This document shows positions 55,583-63,885 of a stretch of DNA of 64,000 bases, piece by piece (position 1 is the first letter of the stretch; each line of letters opens with the position of its first letter). The notes under the pieces are model-generated. The model did no database searches and was not told the DNA's origin. It saw only the letters and a program-made list of their open reading frames with translations. The position numbers and the translations under genes were made by a program. The DNA is from Halorubrum depositum. GTDB lineage: Archaea; Halobacteriota; Halobacteria; Halobacteriales; Haloferacaceae. The DNA lies in assembly GCF_007671725.1 (NCBI RefSeq), contig NZ_VCNM01000001.1, forward strand, positions 558,001-622,000. Direction: 5' to 3'.

Positions 55583-56986
55583 CTACTCCGAGAGCGCCGC
55601 TGACGCCTCCCGGAAGAGCCCGTCGAGGATCTCCGGCGTGGTGGGGTGGTACGCGCGGTCGGGCAGGTCCCTGACGTCCATTCCGGTCTCGACTATCACC
55701 TGCATCGTCTTCGCCATCGCGTCGGCGTGGTAGTGGAGCCCCTGATACCCGAGGACCGTCCCGTCGGCGCCGACGACGAGCCGGGCGAGCCCCTCCGGGA
55801 CGTTCTTCGTCTTGAACACGCCGTCGTCGGCCGCCTCGCGGGTGACGACGCGATGGTCGAGGCCGGCCGCCTCGGCCGACGCCGCCGAGTGACCGAGGCG
55901 GGCGAACGGGAGCACGCCGAGCCCGGAGAACACGACGTGGTGGTGGACGTTCTCGTAGTCGACGAGCGGGTCGCCGTCGCGGTGCCGCAGGAGGTTCTCG
56001 GCCGCCGTCACGCCCTGTTCCTTGGCGACGTGGAGGATCGGCTCCTTCCCGTTGGCGTCGCCGACGACGAAGACCCGGTCGTCGTCGCGGGCCCGCATCG
56101 CGTCGTCGACCCACCCCTCGCCCGGGTCGAGGCGCGTCTCCTCGAGCCCGAGCCGGTCGAGCGCCGAGCGGCGGCCGGTGAACGCGAACAGCTGGTCGGC
56201 CTCGATCGCCGTCTCCTCTCCGTCGCGGTCGACGCGGAGTCTGACGCCGCCGGAGTCGGTCGGCTCGACGCGTCGCTCGCTCGCGTGCGTGAGCACGTCA
56301 ACATCGAACGCGTCCCGGTAGTACTCGAGTAACGCGTCACCGAAGGGGGCGTCGGCCTCGTCGAGCGGGCGGGCGTCGTGCTCGATCACGGTGAGGTCCA
56401 TCCCCGCCGCCTCGCTGAGGTACGGGACGAGCTCCATGCCGACGTAGCCGAACCCCATGACGACGCCGGAGTCGTCGAAGTCGGTCGCGTCGAGCACGTC
56501 GGCGCTCGTCGTCACCTCCACGTCGTCGATCCCGGGCAGCGACGGGAGGTTCACCGTCGAGCCGGTCGCGATCACGACGTAGTCGGGCTCGAATGTCCGG
56601 TCGCCGACCGCGAGGCGGCGGTCGCCGACGAACCGGGCTGTCTCGCGGAGGAACTCGACGTCCTCCCGCTCCGCGAGGTCGTCGACGGCGGCGCGGCGGT
56701 GGGCGGCGAAGTCCGACGTGTGCTCGTTCTTCCGGTCCACGACCGCCTCCAAGTCGACGTCCGGGAGCGGGCCGGAGAGCCGGTCGTCGTGGCGCGCCGC
56801 GAAGCGGTGTTCGGCCGCGGACAACACCTCCTTCGAGGGCATACACCCACGGAGGATACAGAGCCCGCCGCCCGGGTCGCCGTCGTCGATCAGCGTCAGC
56901 TCGATCTCGGGGTCGGCCGCGAGCCGCTCGGCGGCGGCGACGCCGGCGCTCCCGTACGCGCCGACGACCGCGACGTGCGTTGACAT
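55583..56986 (-). CDS. dihydrolipoamide dehydrogenase-like pyridine nucleotide-disulfide oxidoreductase
   Basis: 467 residues from ATG 56986. Class-I flavoprotein: VAVVGAYGSAGVAAAERLA (atypical dinucleotide glycine loop), redox pair GGLCILRGCMPSKEVL (Cys43 and Cys48, CX4C spacing kept; canonical sequence would be CLNVGC), IATGSTVNLPSLPGI, VVGDANGKEPILHVAKEQGVTAAENLL and the C-terminal His-Glu dyad in YHPTTPEIL (His447). It is thus catalytically complete. The unusual CILRGC loop and glycine pattern distance it from true E3; a mercuric/other disulfide reductase role is possible. No 2-oxoacid dehydrogenase genes are adjacent. Confidence 0.9.
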   Translation of the reverse strand: MSTHVAVVGAYGSAGVAAAERLAADPEIELTLIDDGDPGGGLCILRGCMPSKEVLSAAEHRFAARHDDRLSGPLPDVDLEAVVDRKNEHTSDFAAHRRAAVDDLAEREDVEFLRETARFVGDRRLAVGDRTFEPDYVVIATGSTVNLPSLPGIDDVEVTTSADVLDATDFDDSGVVMGFGYVGMELVPYLSEAAGMDLTVIEHDARPLDEADAPFGDALLEYYRDAFDVDVLTHASERRVEPTDSGGVRLRVDRDGEETAIEADQLFAFTGRRSALDRLGLEETRLDPGEGWVDDAMRARDDDRVFVVGDANGKEPILHVAKEQGVTAAENLLRHRDGDPLVDYENVHHHVVFSGLGVLPFARLGHSAASAEAAGLDHRVVTREAADDGVFKTKNVPEGLARLVVGADGTVLGYQGLHYHADAMAKTMQVIVETGMDVRDLPDRAYHPTTPEILDGLFREASAALSE

Positions 56987-57107
56987 ACCCCGACCCTTTC
57001 GGTCGGGACACATAACCGTTCCGCGGAGCGGTGACGGATCCGCCGACCCGGCCGGCGTCCGGTCGGTGCCGAGCCGGCCCCGCGTCGATCCGGGGGCGAC
57101 GTCGCAA

Positions 57108-57118
57108 CACCGTTAACC
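57108..57118 (+). promoter_or_regulatory. TATA-like element upstream of the RNase Z-like gene
   Basis: accgttaaccg centred about 30 bases before ATG 57145; weaker than the other boxes but the only one in the lpd-like/RNase Z-like intergenic space facing right. Confidence 0.4.
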
Positions 57119-57144
57119 GTCCTCCTCACCGCCGATGATCCACG

Positions 57145-57252
57145 ATGAGGCGCGAAAAACGTCGATACCGAACCGGAGTGAGACCGCCGCGTGAATCCGG
57201 AACCGACGGAGCGACGCCGCGGTCCGGCGTCGAAACGGGAGGCCTCCGCTGA
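57145..57252 (+). CDS. 35-codon ORF overlapping the start of the RNase Z-like gene
   Basis: Begins MRREKRRYRTGVRPPRES and its TGA (57250-57252) shares one base with the ATG at 57252 (TGATG). The very basic N-terminus could be a chance product of GC-rich DNA, but the promoter position and exact overlap match three other loci in the window. Confidence 0.35.
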   Translation: MRREKRRYRTGVRPPRESGTDGATPRSGVETGGLR

Positions 57253-58019
57253 TGGAGCTCACCGTCCTCGGCTCCGGCAGCGCGATGCCGGTGCCCGACC
57301 GCGCGCAGGCGGGGTACCTCCTCGACGACGGCGAGCGCTCCCTCCTCGTCGACTGCGGCAGCGGCGTCCTCCAGCGGCTCGCGGGCACCGAGACCGGCTA
57401 CGAGGGGGTCTCGACCGTCCTCCTCACGCACCACCACCTCGACCACGTCGCCGCGCTCCTCCCCCTGCTGAAGGCCCGGTGGCTCGCGGGGGCCGAGCAC
57501 CTCGAAGTGGTCGGTCCCGCGGGGACGAAGGCACTCGTCGACGGCCTCCTCGACGTGCACGACTACCTCGACGGGCGGGTCGACCTCGCGGTCCGGGAGG
57601 TGTCGCCGTCGCGCCCGTTCGCGGCGGCCGGGTTCGACGTCGCCGCCCACGAGACGCGCCACTCGATGGACGGGCTGGCCTACCGGTTCTCGCCGCCGAG
57701 TTCCGACGTCGACCCCACCGACGGCCCGCTCGCGCTCTCGGGCGACACCGAGGCGTTCGCGGGGATGGCGTCGTTCGCCGACGGGAGCGACCTCCTCGTC
57801 CACGACTGCTCGTTCCCGGACGGCACCGACGTGTCGAACCACCCGAACCCCACGCAGTTGGGCGCGTCGCTCGCGGGCGTCGACGTCGACACGCTCCTCC
57901 TGTCGCACCTCTACCCGCACACGGGCGGCCGGGAGCGCGAGATGGCCCGGAGCGTCCGCGAGGCGGGGTTCGACGGCGACGTCGAGGTCGCGAGCGACGG
58001 GCTGCGCGTCGATATCTGA
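57252..58019 (+). CDS. MBL-fold hydrolase, RNase Z-like
   Basis: 255 residues. MELTVLGSGSAMPVPDRAQAGYLL, motif II TVLLTHHHLDHVAALLPLLKARW (HxHxDH, here HHHLDH), then HETRHSMDGLAYRFSPP, LALSGDTEAFAGM, HDCSFPDGTDVSNHPNPTQLGASLAG and LSHLYPH. Zn-binding set complete. It resembles RNase Z/AtsA-like proteins; tRNase Z activity is not certain because the flexible exosite arm is not evident. Confidence 0.9.
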   Translation: MELTVLGSGSAMPVPDRAQAGYLLDDGERSLLVDCGSGVLQRLAGTETGYEGVSTVLLTHHHLDHVAALLPLLKARWLAGAEHLEVVGPAGTKALVDGLLDVHDYLDGRVDLAVREVSPSRPFAAAGFDVAAHETRHSMDGLAYRFSPPSSDVDPTDGPLALSGDTEAFAGMASFADGSDLLVHDCSFPDGTDVSNHPNPTQLGASLAGVDVDTLLLSHLYPHTGGREREMARSVREAGFDGDVEVASDGLRVDI

Positions 58020-58142
58020 GCGGCCCTCGACCCGGATCCGGTCCCTCTCGTCGGCGTTTCGGCCGTAAACGTAACCGTTGACAATTACCTGACCCCGTGA
58101 TGGACCCTGATATTTAAGCGATCATAGCCGCTCCGTTGGGAC

Positions 58143-59147
58143 ATGACCGAGCCGCTCGCGGACGACTTCGGACGGGAGGTGACGGGGGTCCGGGTCTCGC
58201 TCACCGACCGGTGTAACTTCGACTGCGTCTACTGTCACAACGAGGGGTTAGGCGACACGCGGGGGCCGATGGAGCCGAGCGACGACGAGATGAGCGCCGA
58301 CGACGTGGTCCGCTTCCTTGAGGTCGTCGAGGGGTACGGCGTCGACTCGGTGAAGTTCACCGGCGGCGAGCCGATGCTGCGTCAGGACTTAGAGGAGATC
58401 GTCGAGCGCACGCCCGACTCGATGGAGGTGTCGATGACGACGAACGGCACCTTCCTCCCGGGGCGCGCCGAGGACCTGAAGGCGGCCGGACTCGACCGCG
58501 TGAACGTCTCGCAGGACGCGCTCGACCCCGACGACTTCGCCGAGGTGACGAAGTCCGGCGCCTACGAGCGGGTGCTGGAGGGCGTGAAGGCCGCCGTCGA
58601 CGCCGGGCTCGACCCCGTGAAGCTCAACATGGTCGTGTTCACCCACACCGCGGGCTACGTCGAGGAGATGGTCGAGCACGTCGCCGACAACGAGGGGCTC
58701 CAGCTCCAGCTCATCGAGTACATGCCGGAGCTCACCGGGAAGCCGGAGTGGAACATCGACATCGGGCGCGTCCACGACTGGCTCGCCGAGGAGGCGGACC
58801 GGGTCGAGCACCGCGAGATGCACGACCGCAAGCGCTACTTCGTCGGCGAGGACGCCGACGGCGAGGGCGGCGGGATGGTCGAGATCGTCGACCCCGTGGA
58901 GAACGAGGAGTTCTGCGCGAACTGCGGCCGCGTCCGCGTCACCCACGAGGGGTACCTGAAGGGGTGTCTCAACCGCAACGACGACCTCCAGTCGATGGGC
59001 GAGATGACCCGCGAGGAGATCGCGGAGACGTTCGAGGCGGTCGTCGCCAACCGCGTCCCCTACTACGGGGAGTACCTGGTCGAGAACGACGAGGGCGAGT
59101 ACGAGATCAACGAAGAGTACCTCGGGACGCCGAGCGCGGCGGACTGA
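58143..59147 (+). CDS. moaA: GTP 3',8-cyclase MoaA
   Basis: 334 residues. Radical SAM cluster CNFDCVYC (Cys24, Cys28, Cys31) and the second C-terminal [4Fe-4S] set [18 protein letters not shown] (Cys258, Cys261, Cys275). [16 protein letters not shown] and TTNGTFL are SAM/GTP contacts. Makes the pterin precursor of molybdopterin. The GTP-binding Arg triplet of MoaA is visible near [11 protein letters not shown] and [10 protein letters not shown] gatatttaagc box is 27-30 bases upstream. Confidence 0.97.
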   Translation: MTEPLADDFGREVTGVRVSLTDRCNFDCVYCHNEGLGDTRGPMEPSDDEMSADDVVRFLEVVEGYGVDSVKFTGGEPMLRQDLEEIVERTPDSMEVSMTTNGTFLPGRAEDLKAAGLDRVNVSQDALDPDDFAEVTKSGAYERVLEGVKAAVDAGLDPVKLNMVVFTHTAGYVEEMVEHVADNEGLQLQLIEYMPELTGKPEWNIDIGRVHDWLAEEADRVEHREMHDRKRYFVGEDADGEGGGMVEIVDPVENEEFCANCGRVRVTHEGYLKGCLNRNDDLQSMGEMTREEIAETFEAVVANRVPYYGEYLVENDEGEYEINEEYLGTPSAAD

Positions 59148-59180
59148 GGGCGGTCCGAAGGTGCGGTTTGCCCCGCCGAC

Positions 59181-61094
59181 TCACTCCGGCGGCTCGTACG
59201 GCCGGCTGCTCCCGTCGTCGGGCAGCTCTCGGAGGTACTTCGCGAACAGGTCCGCGACCCGCGTGTACGCGTCGAGGACGTTCTCTCGCCTCCCGAAGCC
59301 GTGCGGCTCGCCCTCGTACCGGCGGAGCTCGTGGCGGACGTCGTGCTTTTCCAGTTCCTCGACCAGCTGTTCCGACTGGCTGATCGGGACGCGGGCGTCC
59401 GCCTCGCCGTGGAGCACCATCAGCGGGTCGTCGATGTCGGGGACCGTCCGGATCGGGCTCGCGTCGCGGTAGGCGTCGAGGTCGGAGACGAAGTCGCCGA
59501 GCTCCCGCTTGAGGAGCTGCCAGCCCACGTCGTCGGTGTCGTCGACGAACGACTCGTAGTCGTACACGCCGTAGAAGGCGGCGCCGGCGCGGTACCGGTC
59601 GCTGTTCCCGAGCGCGTTCACGGTCATCAGCCCGCCGCCGGAGCCGCCGAAGATCCCGACACGGTCGCCGTCGACGGCGGCGTACCGCGCCGCCGTCGCG
59701 TCCGCGGCGCGGATCACGTCGTCGAGGTCGCCGCCGCCCCAGTCGCCGTCGTTCGCCATCCGGAACGCCCGGCCGAAGCCGTCGGAGCCGCGGTAGTTCG
59801 GGCGGACGACCGCGTAGCCGAGCGCCGCGAAGTAGGCCGCCCGGTGGTCGAAGCCGAAGCCGTCGAAGGCGGTCGGCCCGCCGTGCGGCTTCACGAGCAG
59901 GGGGACCGATCGCCCTTCCGCGTCCGGCCCCGGCGGATGGACCACCGCGTGGATCTCGGTCCCGTCCGAGTCGTAGGTGAACGCCTCGGGCGCGGGGAGC
60001 CGCGCCGCCAGTCCCGCGGTCGCGGACGGCGTGAGCCGCTCCCCACTCGCCGCATCGACGACCGCCGGCGGCTCGGTCGGCGTCTCCCGCACCGAAAGCA
60101 CTCGGTCGCCGTCCCACCGCGGCGCGCCGTGGATCGCGTCGCCCGAGGCGAGGACCGTCACGTCGTCGGCCGTCTCGGGGTCGGTCTCGGCGTCCGCCCC
60201 GGGGCCGGCGTCCGCGAGCGCACCGTCGACGTCGACCGCGTGCACGTGCGTTCGACCGTCCTTCGTCGCCGTCACGACGATCCGGTCGCCGGCGTCGTTC
60301 CACTCCGGCGCCGCGACCTCCGTCTCCGAGACGGCGTAGATCGGGATCGGAGAGTCGCCGCTCTCGTCTCCCTCGTCGGCCGCGGCGCCGCCGTCGATCC
60401 CGTACACCGCGTCGTATCCGCTTCCGTCGTGGACGAACGCGACCGCCTCGTCGTCGCCGGGGCGGGGGCGCGGGCAGGCCGCCCGGACGCCCGGCTCGGC
60501 GAACAGCTCCGCGATTTCCTCGTCGCCGTCGATTGGAACGCGGACGAGCGCGGCCTCGTAATCGAACAGGTCGGCGTGCTCCGAGCGCGTCGCGACGACG
60601 CTCTCGCCCTGCCAGTGCGGGTCGGCGTAGAGGTGCTCGTCGTTCGCGATCGCCTCGACGCGGTCGCCGTCGGGGGAGACGACCGCGAGGCTCGCCCGCG
60701 AGAAGGCGTCCGTGACGACCGCGATGCCGGGCTCGCCCCACGCGAGCCCCGAGATGCCGCCCGACAGGTCCGTGAGCACCTCGACCGCACCGGTGTCCGC
60801 GTCGACGGTCGCCAGCTCGGCGTCGGCGGTGACGAAGGCGATCCGGTCGCCGTCGGGGCTCCAGTCGAGCCACCGCGCGTCGGTGCGGCCGTAGCGCATG
60901 GCCGAGACGCCCCCGCTCGTGAGTCGGACGTCGTCGCCGTCGGCCGCCAGCCAGAGGTCGGTGGTCAGTTCGCGGTTCTTCGCGTAGGCGATCCGGCCGT
61001 CCGGCCCGACCGCGGCCTGCACGACGCGGTCCGCGACGGCCGTGTCGGCGAGGAGGCCGTCGTAGTCGGTGTCCCTGAGGTCTCGTCGGTACAC
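59181..61094 (-). CDS. S9 family (prolyl oligopeptidase) peptidase
   Basis: 637 residues. N-terminal beta-propeller (about 30-380) with repeated YxWSPDG-like blades (DWSPDGDRIAFVT) and a C-terminal alpha/beta-hydrolase: Ser485 in FGGSGGGLMTV, Asp566 in LHGEADARVPISQ, His598 in EGEPHGFGRRENVLDAY. Acts on short peptides in the cytosol or, with no signal peptide visible, stays intracellular. Several Asp/Gly/Ala insertions lie between blades. Confidence 0.93.
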   Translation of the reverse strand: MYRRDLRDTDYDGLLADTAVADRVVQAAVGPDGRIAYAKNRELTTDLWLAADGDDVRLTSGGVSAMRYGRTDARWLDWSPDGDRIAFVTADAELATVDADTGAVEVLTDLSGGISGLAWGEPGIAVVTDAFSRASLAVVSPDGDRVEAIANDEHLYADPHWQGESVVATRSEHADLFDYEAALVRVPIDGDEEIAELFAEPGVRAACPRPRPGDDEAVAFVHDGSGYDAVYGIDGGAAADEGDESGDSPIPIYAVSETEVAAPEWNDAGDRIVVTATKDGRTHVHAVDVDGALADAGPGADAETDPETADDVTVLASGDAIHGAPRWDGDRVLSVRETPTEPPAVVDAASGERLTPSATAGLAARLPAPEAFTYDSDGTEIHAVVHPPGPDAEGRSVPLLVKPHGGPTAFDGFGFDHRAAYFAALGYAVVRPNYRGSDGFGRAFRMANDGDWGGGDLDDVIRAADATAARYAAVDGDRVGIFGGSGGGLMTVNALGNSDRYRAGAAFYGVYDYESFVDDTDDVGWQLLKRELGDFVSDLDAYRDASPIRTVPDIDDPLMVLHGEADARVPISQSEQLVEELEKHDVRHELRRYEGEPHGFGRRENVLDAYTRVADLFAKYLRELPDDGSSRPYEPPE

Positions 61095-61193
61095 GCGTGG
61101 GTGTCGGGCGAGCGAACACTTGGGCCTGTGGCTCGCGGAACCGTCGGCCGGGGCCCCGCGCCGCCCGAGGGAACCGCCGAAGACGCGGCGGGA

Positions 61194-62108
61194 TCAGTCC
61201 CCGTTCCCCTCCGGCCAGTCGCTCGGCACGTACTGGTCGAACCGCGGCCGTCGCGAGCGAGCGAGGGGTCGAAACGCCGGCTCGCCCGCCACGCGGAACC
61301 CCTCGATTCGCGCCTGTCCGGGCCCGGTGAGGTAGCCGAGGAAGGCCATCGCCAGCGGGTACGCGGCGTCGTGCCGCGCGGGGTTGACCGGGATCGCGGC
61401 GTACTCGTTGCGGAGCAGCGGCGGCGGGCTCTCGATCCCCCGCGCGACGTGAGCGGCCAGCCGGTCGTCGCCGACGTTGAGGAACGTCCCGCGGTCGGTC
61501 AGGGTGTACGACCCGGACTGCGCGGCCATCACCAGCGTGGTCCCCATCCCCTGTCCGGACTCCCGGTACCAGGAGCCGGCGGGGTCGATCCCCGCTTCCC
61601 GCCACAGCCCGCGCTCCCGGAGGTGTGTGCCGGACCGATCGCCCCGCGACAGGAACGGTGCCTCGGCCTCGGCGACGGCCGCGACCGCCTCGAGTGGATC
61701 CGCGCCGGCGACCCCGGCCGGGTCGTCCGGAGGACCGACCAGCAGGAAGTCGTTCGCCATGACCGCGCGTCGGTTGATCCCGTGTCCCGCCCGGATGAAC
61801 TCGTCTTCCAGCGGCCGGGCGTGGACGAGGACCACGTCGCAGTCGCCGTTTCGGGCGGTCCGGAGCGCCGCGCCGGTGCCGCGAGCGATCGTGTCCAGCG
61901 TCGCGCCGAACGTCTCCTCGAACCCGGGCACCAGCTCCTCGAGGAGCCCGCTGTCCCGGGTCGTCGTCGCCGTCGCGACCGTCAGCGTCTCGCCGCTCGG
62001 CCCGGAATCGGCCGAATCGGAGGCCGATGCCGACGTGCCGCCGAGACAGCCCGAAAGCGAGAGGGCGCCGCCGACACCGACGAGTTCCACGTAGCGCCGG
62101 CGATCCAT
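61194..62108 (-). CDS. TupA-like tungstate/molybdate-binding lipoprotein
   Basis: 304 residues from ATG 62108. Lipobox LSLSGCLGG (Cys21) then a periplasmic-binding fold with TupA hallmarks: VATATTTRDSGLLEELVPGFEETFG, SRGDRSGTHLRERGLW and GSYTLTDRGTFLNVG, the T-T-T and S-x-D/G residues contacting the oxyanion. No ABC permease or ATPase gene follows in the window, so the rest of the importer is elsewhere. Fits Mo/W supply for the MPT-dependent enzymes served by moaA and mobA. Tungstate versus molybdate cannot be separated by reading. Confidence 0.9.
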   Translation of the reverse strand: MDRRRYVELVGVGGALSLSGCLGGTSASASDSADSGPSGETLTVATATTTRDSGLLEELVPGFEETFGATLDTIARGTGAALRTARNGDCDVVLVHARPLEDEFIRAGHGINRRAVMANDFLLVGPPDDPAGVAGADPLEAVAAVAEAEAPFLSRGDRSGTHLRERGLWREAGIDPAGSWYRESGQGMGTTLVMAAQSGSYTLTDRGTFLNVGDDRLAAHVARGIESPPPLLRNEYAAIPVNPARHDAAYPLAMAFLGYLTGPGQARIEGFRVAGEPAFRPLARSRRPRFDQYVPSDWPEGNGD

Positions 62109-62375
62109 TGTCGGAGTAAACGTCACCGGCCACAAAACTGTTTTTAGATACCGATCGAGGTTACGTTACGGACGCGTATCGACGCGCGGTCGGCGAGAGC
62201 GTGGATGCCGAGTTCGACGCCCGACGAGTGGCGCTCGCGTGCAGCCGGCACGTGCGATCGGGAACGCCGGTTCGGGTGTTCTCCGCGTGTCGCTCGAGGG
62301 CGTAACGGGCGACGATTTCACGCAGGCGGGGAGCGGGGGTTTCGCACCGCGCTCGCGAGTGACCGGAGGGAATGA

Positions 62376-62392
62376 ACGGGCACAGTGGGACT
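62376..62392 (+). repeat. partial, degenerate copy of the tRNA-Arg 3' end
   Basis: acgggcacagtggga is identical to bases 62617-62631 at the 3' end of the tRNA gene; the next base differs and the match ends soon after. Second tRNA 3' echo, 79 bases from the next copy. Confidence 0.7.
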
Positions 62393-62454
62393 CCCGCGAG
62401 CGACCGCAGGGAGCGAGGGGGAGTACACTGTGCTTGTGACGAATGAAGTGAGGA

Positions 62455-62477
62455 ACGGGCACAGTGGGATTCGAACC
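62455..62477 (+). repeat. exact 23-bp copy of the tRNA-Arg 3' end
   Basis: Identical to 62617-62639, the stretch that spans discriminator, acceptor strand and most of the T-arm. This is the type of sequence left as attR by a tRNA-integrating element. The block between this copy and the tRNA is 139 bases. Confidence 0.85.
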
Positions 62478-62617
62478 AGAATCAGACGTGCTCGCTCGCT
62501 GCTCCCGGCTCCGCCGCTCACTTACCGAGGTGCTCACTTCGTTCGCACCTCGCTTCGCTCGCTGCGCGCGACTGATGGGGTTCGAATCCCCTGCGAGCCG
62601 GTTCGCTCGTCGCTGTA

Positions 62618-62692
62618 CGGGCACAGTGGGATTCGAACCCACGACCGTCGGATTAGAAGTCCGACGCTCTATCCGAGCTGAGCTATGTGCCC
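62618..62692 (-). tRNA. tRNA-Arg(UCU)
   Basis: 75-nt cloverleaf on the minus strand: acceptor GGGCACA/TGTGCCC, discriminator G, D-arm GCTCAGCTCGGATAGAGC, anticodon stem TCGGA/TCCGA with loop CTTCTAA (anticodon TCT), T-arm GTGGG TTCGAAT CCCAC. No intron, no encoded CCA. Its 3' half is copied downstream. Confidence 0.95.
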
Positions 62693-62713
62693 TCACCTCG
62701 TCTTCTACCGCCC

Positions 62714-62725
62714 GATATAAAAAAC
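62714..62725 (-). promoter_or_regulatory. TATA box of tRNA-Arg
   Basis: The minus strand reads GTTTTTTATATC centred 27 bases before the mature 5' end at 62692: ideal spacing. Confidence 0.7.
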
Positions 62726-62793
62726 GCCGACGGTTCGCCCCGGCGGGCGGCGTCAACAGCAGACCTAAGTCCGGCACGGGACTACCCCCGCCA

Positions 62794-63396
62794 ATGAACG
62801 TCATCGGAACCGTCGGGCTCCCCGGGAGCGGGAAGGGGGAGGCGGCGAACGTGGCCGAGGCGGCGGACATCCCGGTCGTCGTCATGGGCGACGTGATCCG
62901 GGCGGAGTGCCGCCGCCGCGGGCTCGACCCCGCCGAGCACCACGGCCGGATCGCGCGGGCGCTCCGCGAGGAGGAGGGCGACGACGCCATCGCCGCCCGC
63001 ACGCTCCCGCTGATCCGCGAGGCCGCCGCCGAGAGCGACCGCGACGCCGTCCTCGTCGACGGGCTGCGCTCCACCGTCGAGTTAGAGCGCTTCCGCGAGG
63101 CGTTCGGCGACGACTTCACGCTCGTGGCGATCCGGGCGCCGTTCGAACTGCGCGCCGATCGCCTCGACGCCCGCGGACGCGACGATTCCGACTCCGATCT
63201 GGAGGCGCTCCGCGAGCGCGACGCGCGCGAGATCGAACTCGGCCTGGGCGACACCCTGGAGCGCGCCGACGTCGAGGTCGACAACACGGGGACGCTCGAC
63301 GAGTTCCGGAGCCGCGTCCGGGAGGTGCTGGAGGTCGATGGAGACGCCGGGGGAGAGTCGACGGCGACCACGAACACCGGGGGTGAGTCTGCGTGA
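62794..63396 (+). CDS. UPF0200 P-loop nucleotide kinase-like protein
   Basis: 200 residues from ATG 62794. GTVGLPGSGKGEAANVAEAADIPVVVMGDVIRAECRRRGLDP has Walker A and an AMP-like site; AVLVDGLRSTVELERFREAFGDDFTLVAIRAPFELRADRLDARGRDDSDSDLEALRERDAREIELGLGD completes a dephospho-CoA-kinase-like fold. UPF0200 is archaea-specific, function unproven. Its stop overlaps the UPF0201 GTG by three bases (GTGA), so the two are an operon. Confidence 0.92.
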   Translation: MNVIGTVGLPGSGKGEAANVAEAADIPVVVMGDVIRAECRRRGLDPAEHHGRIARALREEEGDDAIAARTLPLIREAAAESDRDAVLVDGLRSTVELERFREAFGDDFTLVAIRAPFELRADRLDARGRDDSDSDLEALRERDAREIELGLGDTLERADVEVDNTGTLDEFRSRVREVLEVDGDAGGESTATTNTGGESA

Positions 63397-63845
63397 TCTA
63401 CAGCGTCGACGTGCGGATCGAGGTCCCGGTCAACGACACGGAGGTGACAGACCGGGTCTTCGACGCGGTGCGGAACGTGTTCCCGGACGCGGAGCCGGTC
63501 CACGAGGACGGGAAGCTCGTCGCCGAGGCGCACACCCTCGACGCCTTCTCCGACGTGCTCCACGAACAGGAGATCCTCGACACGGCCCGCCGGGTGTTCC
63601 TGCGGAACAGCACCGACGAGGGGTTCGCCTTCTCGCTGAAGAAGCAGGCGGCGTTCGAGGGCGTCGTCAACTTCGCCGTCGGGGAGTCGGACGAGCTCGG
63701 CGAGATCGACGTCGACGTCCGCGTCCGCGAACCCGACGTCGAGTCGTTCATCGACTACGTCGCGCCGGAGACCGACGAGGGCCGGCCCGTCGACCCCGTC
63801 CGGGAGTACGGCGACCGCGTCGAGCCCGACGAGGGCGACTACTGA
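63393..63845 (+). CDS. UPF0201 (DUF54) RNA-binding-like protein
   Basis: 150 residues from GTG 63393. MIYSVDVRIEVPVNDTEVTDRVFDAVRNVFPDAEPVHEDGKLVAEAHTLDAFSDVLHEQEILDTARRVFLRNSTDEGFAFSLKKQAAFEGVVNFAVG is the UPF0201 core, a ribosomal-L5-like fold with predicted RNA binding. Pairing with UPF0200 is a conserved archaeal arrangement. Confidence 0.92.
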   Translation: MIYSVDVRIEVPVNDTEVTDRVFDAVRNVFPDAEPVHEDGKLVAEAHTLDAFSDVLHEQEILDTARRVFLRNSTDEGFAFSLKKQAAFEGVVNFAVGESDELGEIDVDVRVREPDVESFIDYVAPETDEGRPVDPVREYGDRVEPDEGDY

Positions 63846-63885
63846 ACGACGAGGGGCCGTCCGGACCGCCCGTTATACCGCTCTC

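Larger units (their letters stand above)
62109..62617. other. gene-free stretch with partial copies of the tRNA-Arg 3' end
   Basis: 509 bases without a supportable gene. A plus-strand open stretch (about 62162-62306; VTDAYRRAVGESVDAEFDARR...) looks protein-like but is short and unidentified. From 62376 rightward it is a patchwork of tRNA 3'-end copies, short inverted repeats such as cgaggtg/cacctcg around 62538-62564, and an isolated T-arm-like ggggttcgaatcccc at 62577-62591. Confidence 0.5.

Noticed and set aside
59107-62147. Two overlapping frames of about 950-1008 codons on both strands
   Set aside because: Both are shadows of the S9 peptidase and TupA-like genes; the real genes have complete catalytic and binding motifs.
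62380-62580. A CRISPR array or phage att with full element near tRNA-Arg
   Set aside because: No regularly spaced repeats and no integrase frame; only tRNA 3' copies and local inverted repeats.
62577-62591. ggggttcgaatcccc as an additional tRNA
   Set aside because: Only a T-arm-like element is present; no matching acceptor, D-arm or anticodon stem surrounds it.
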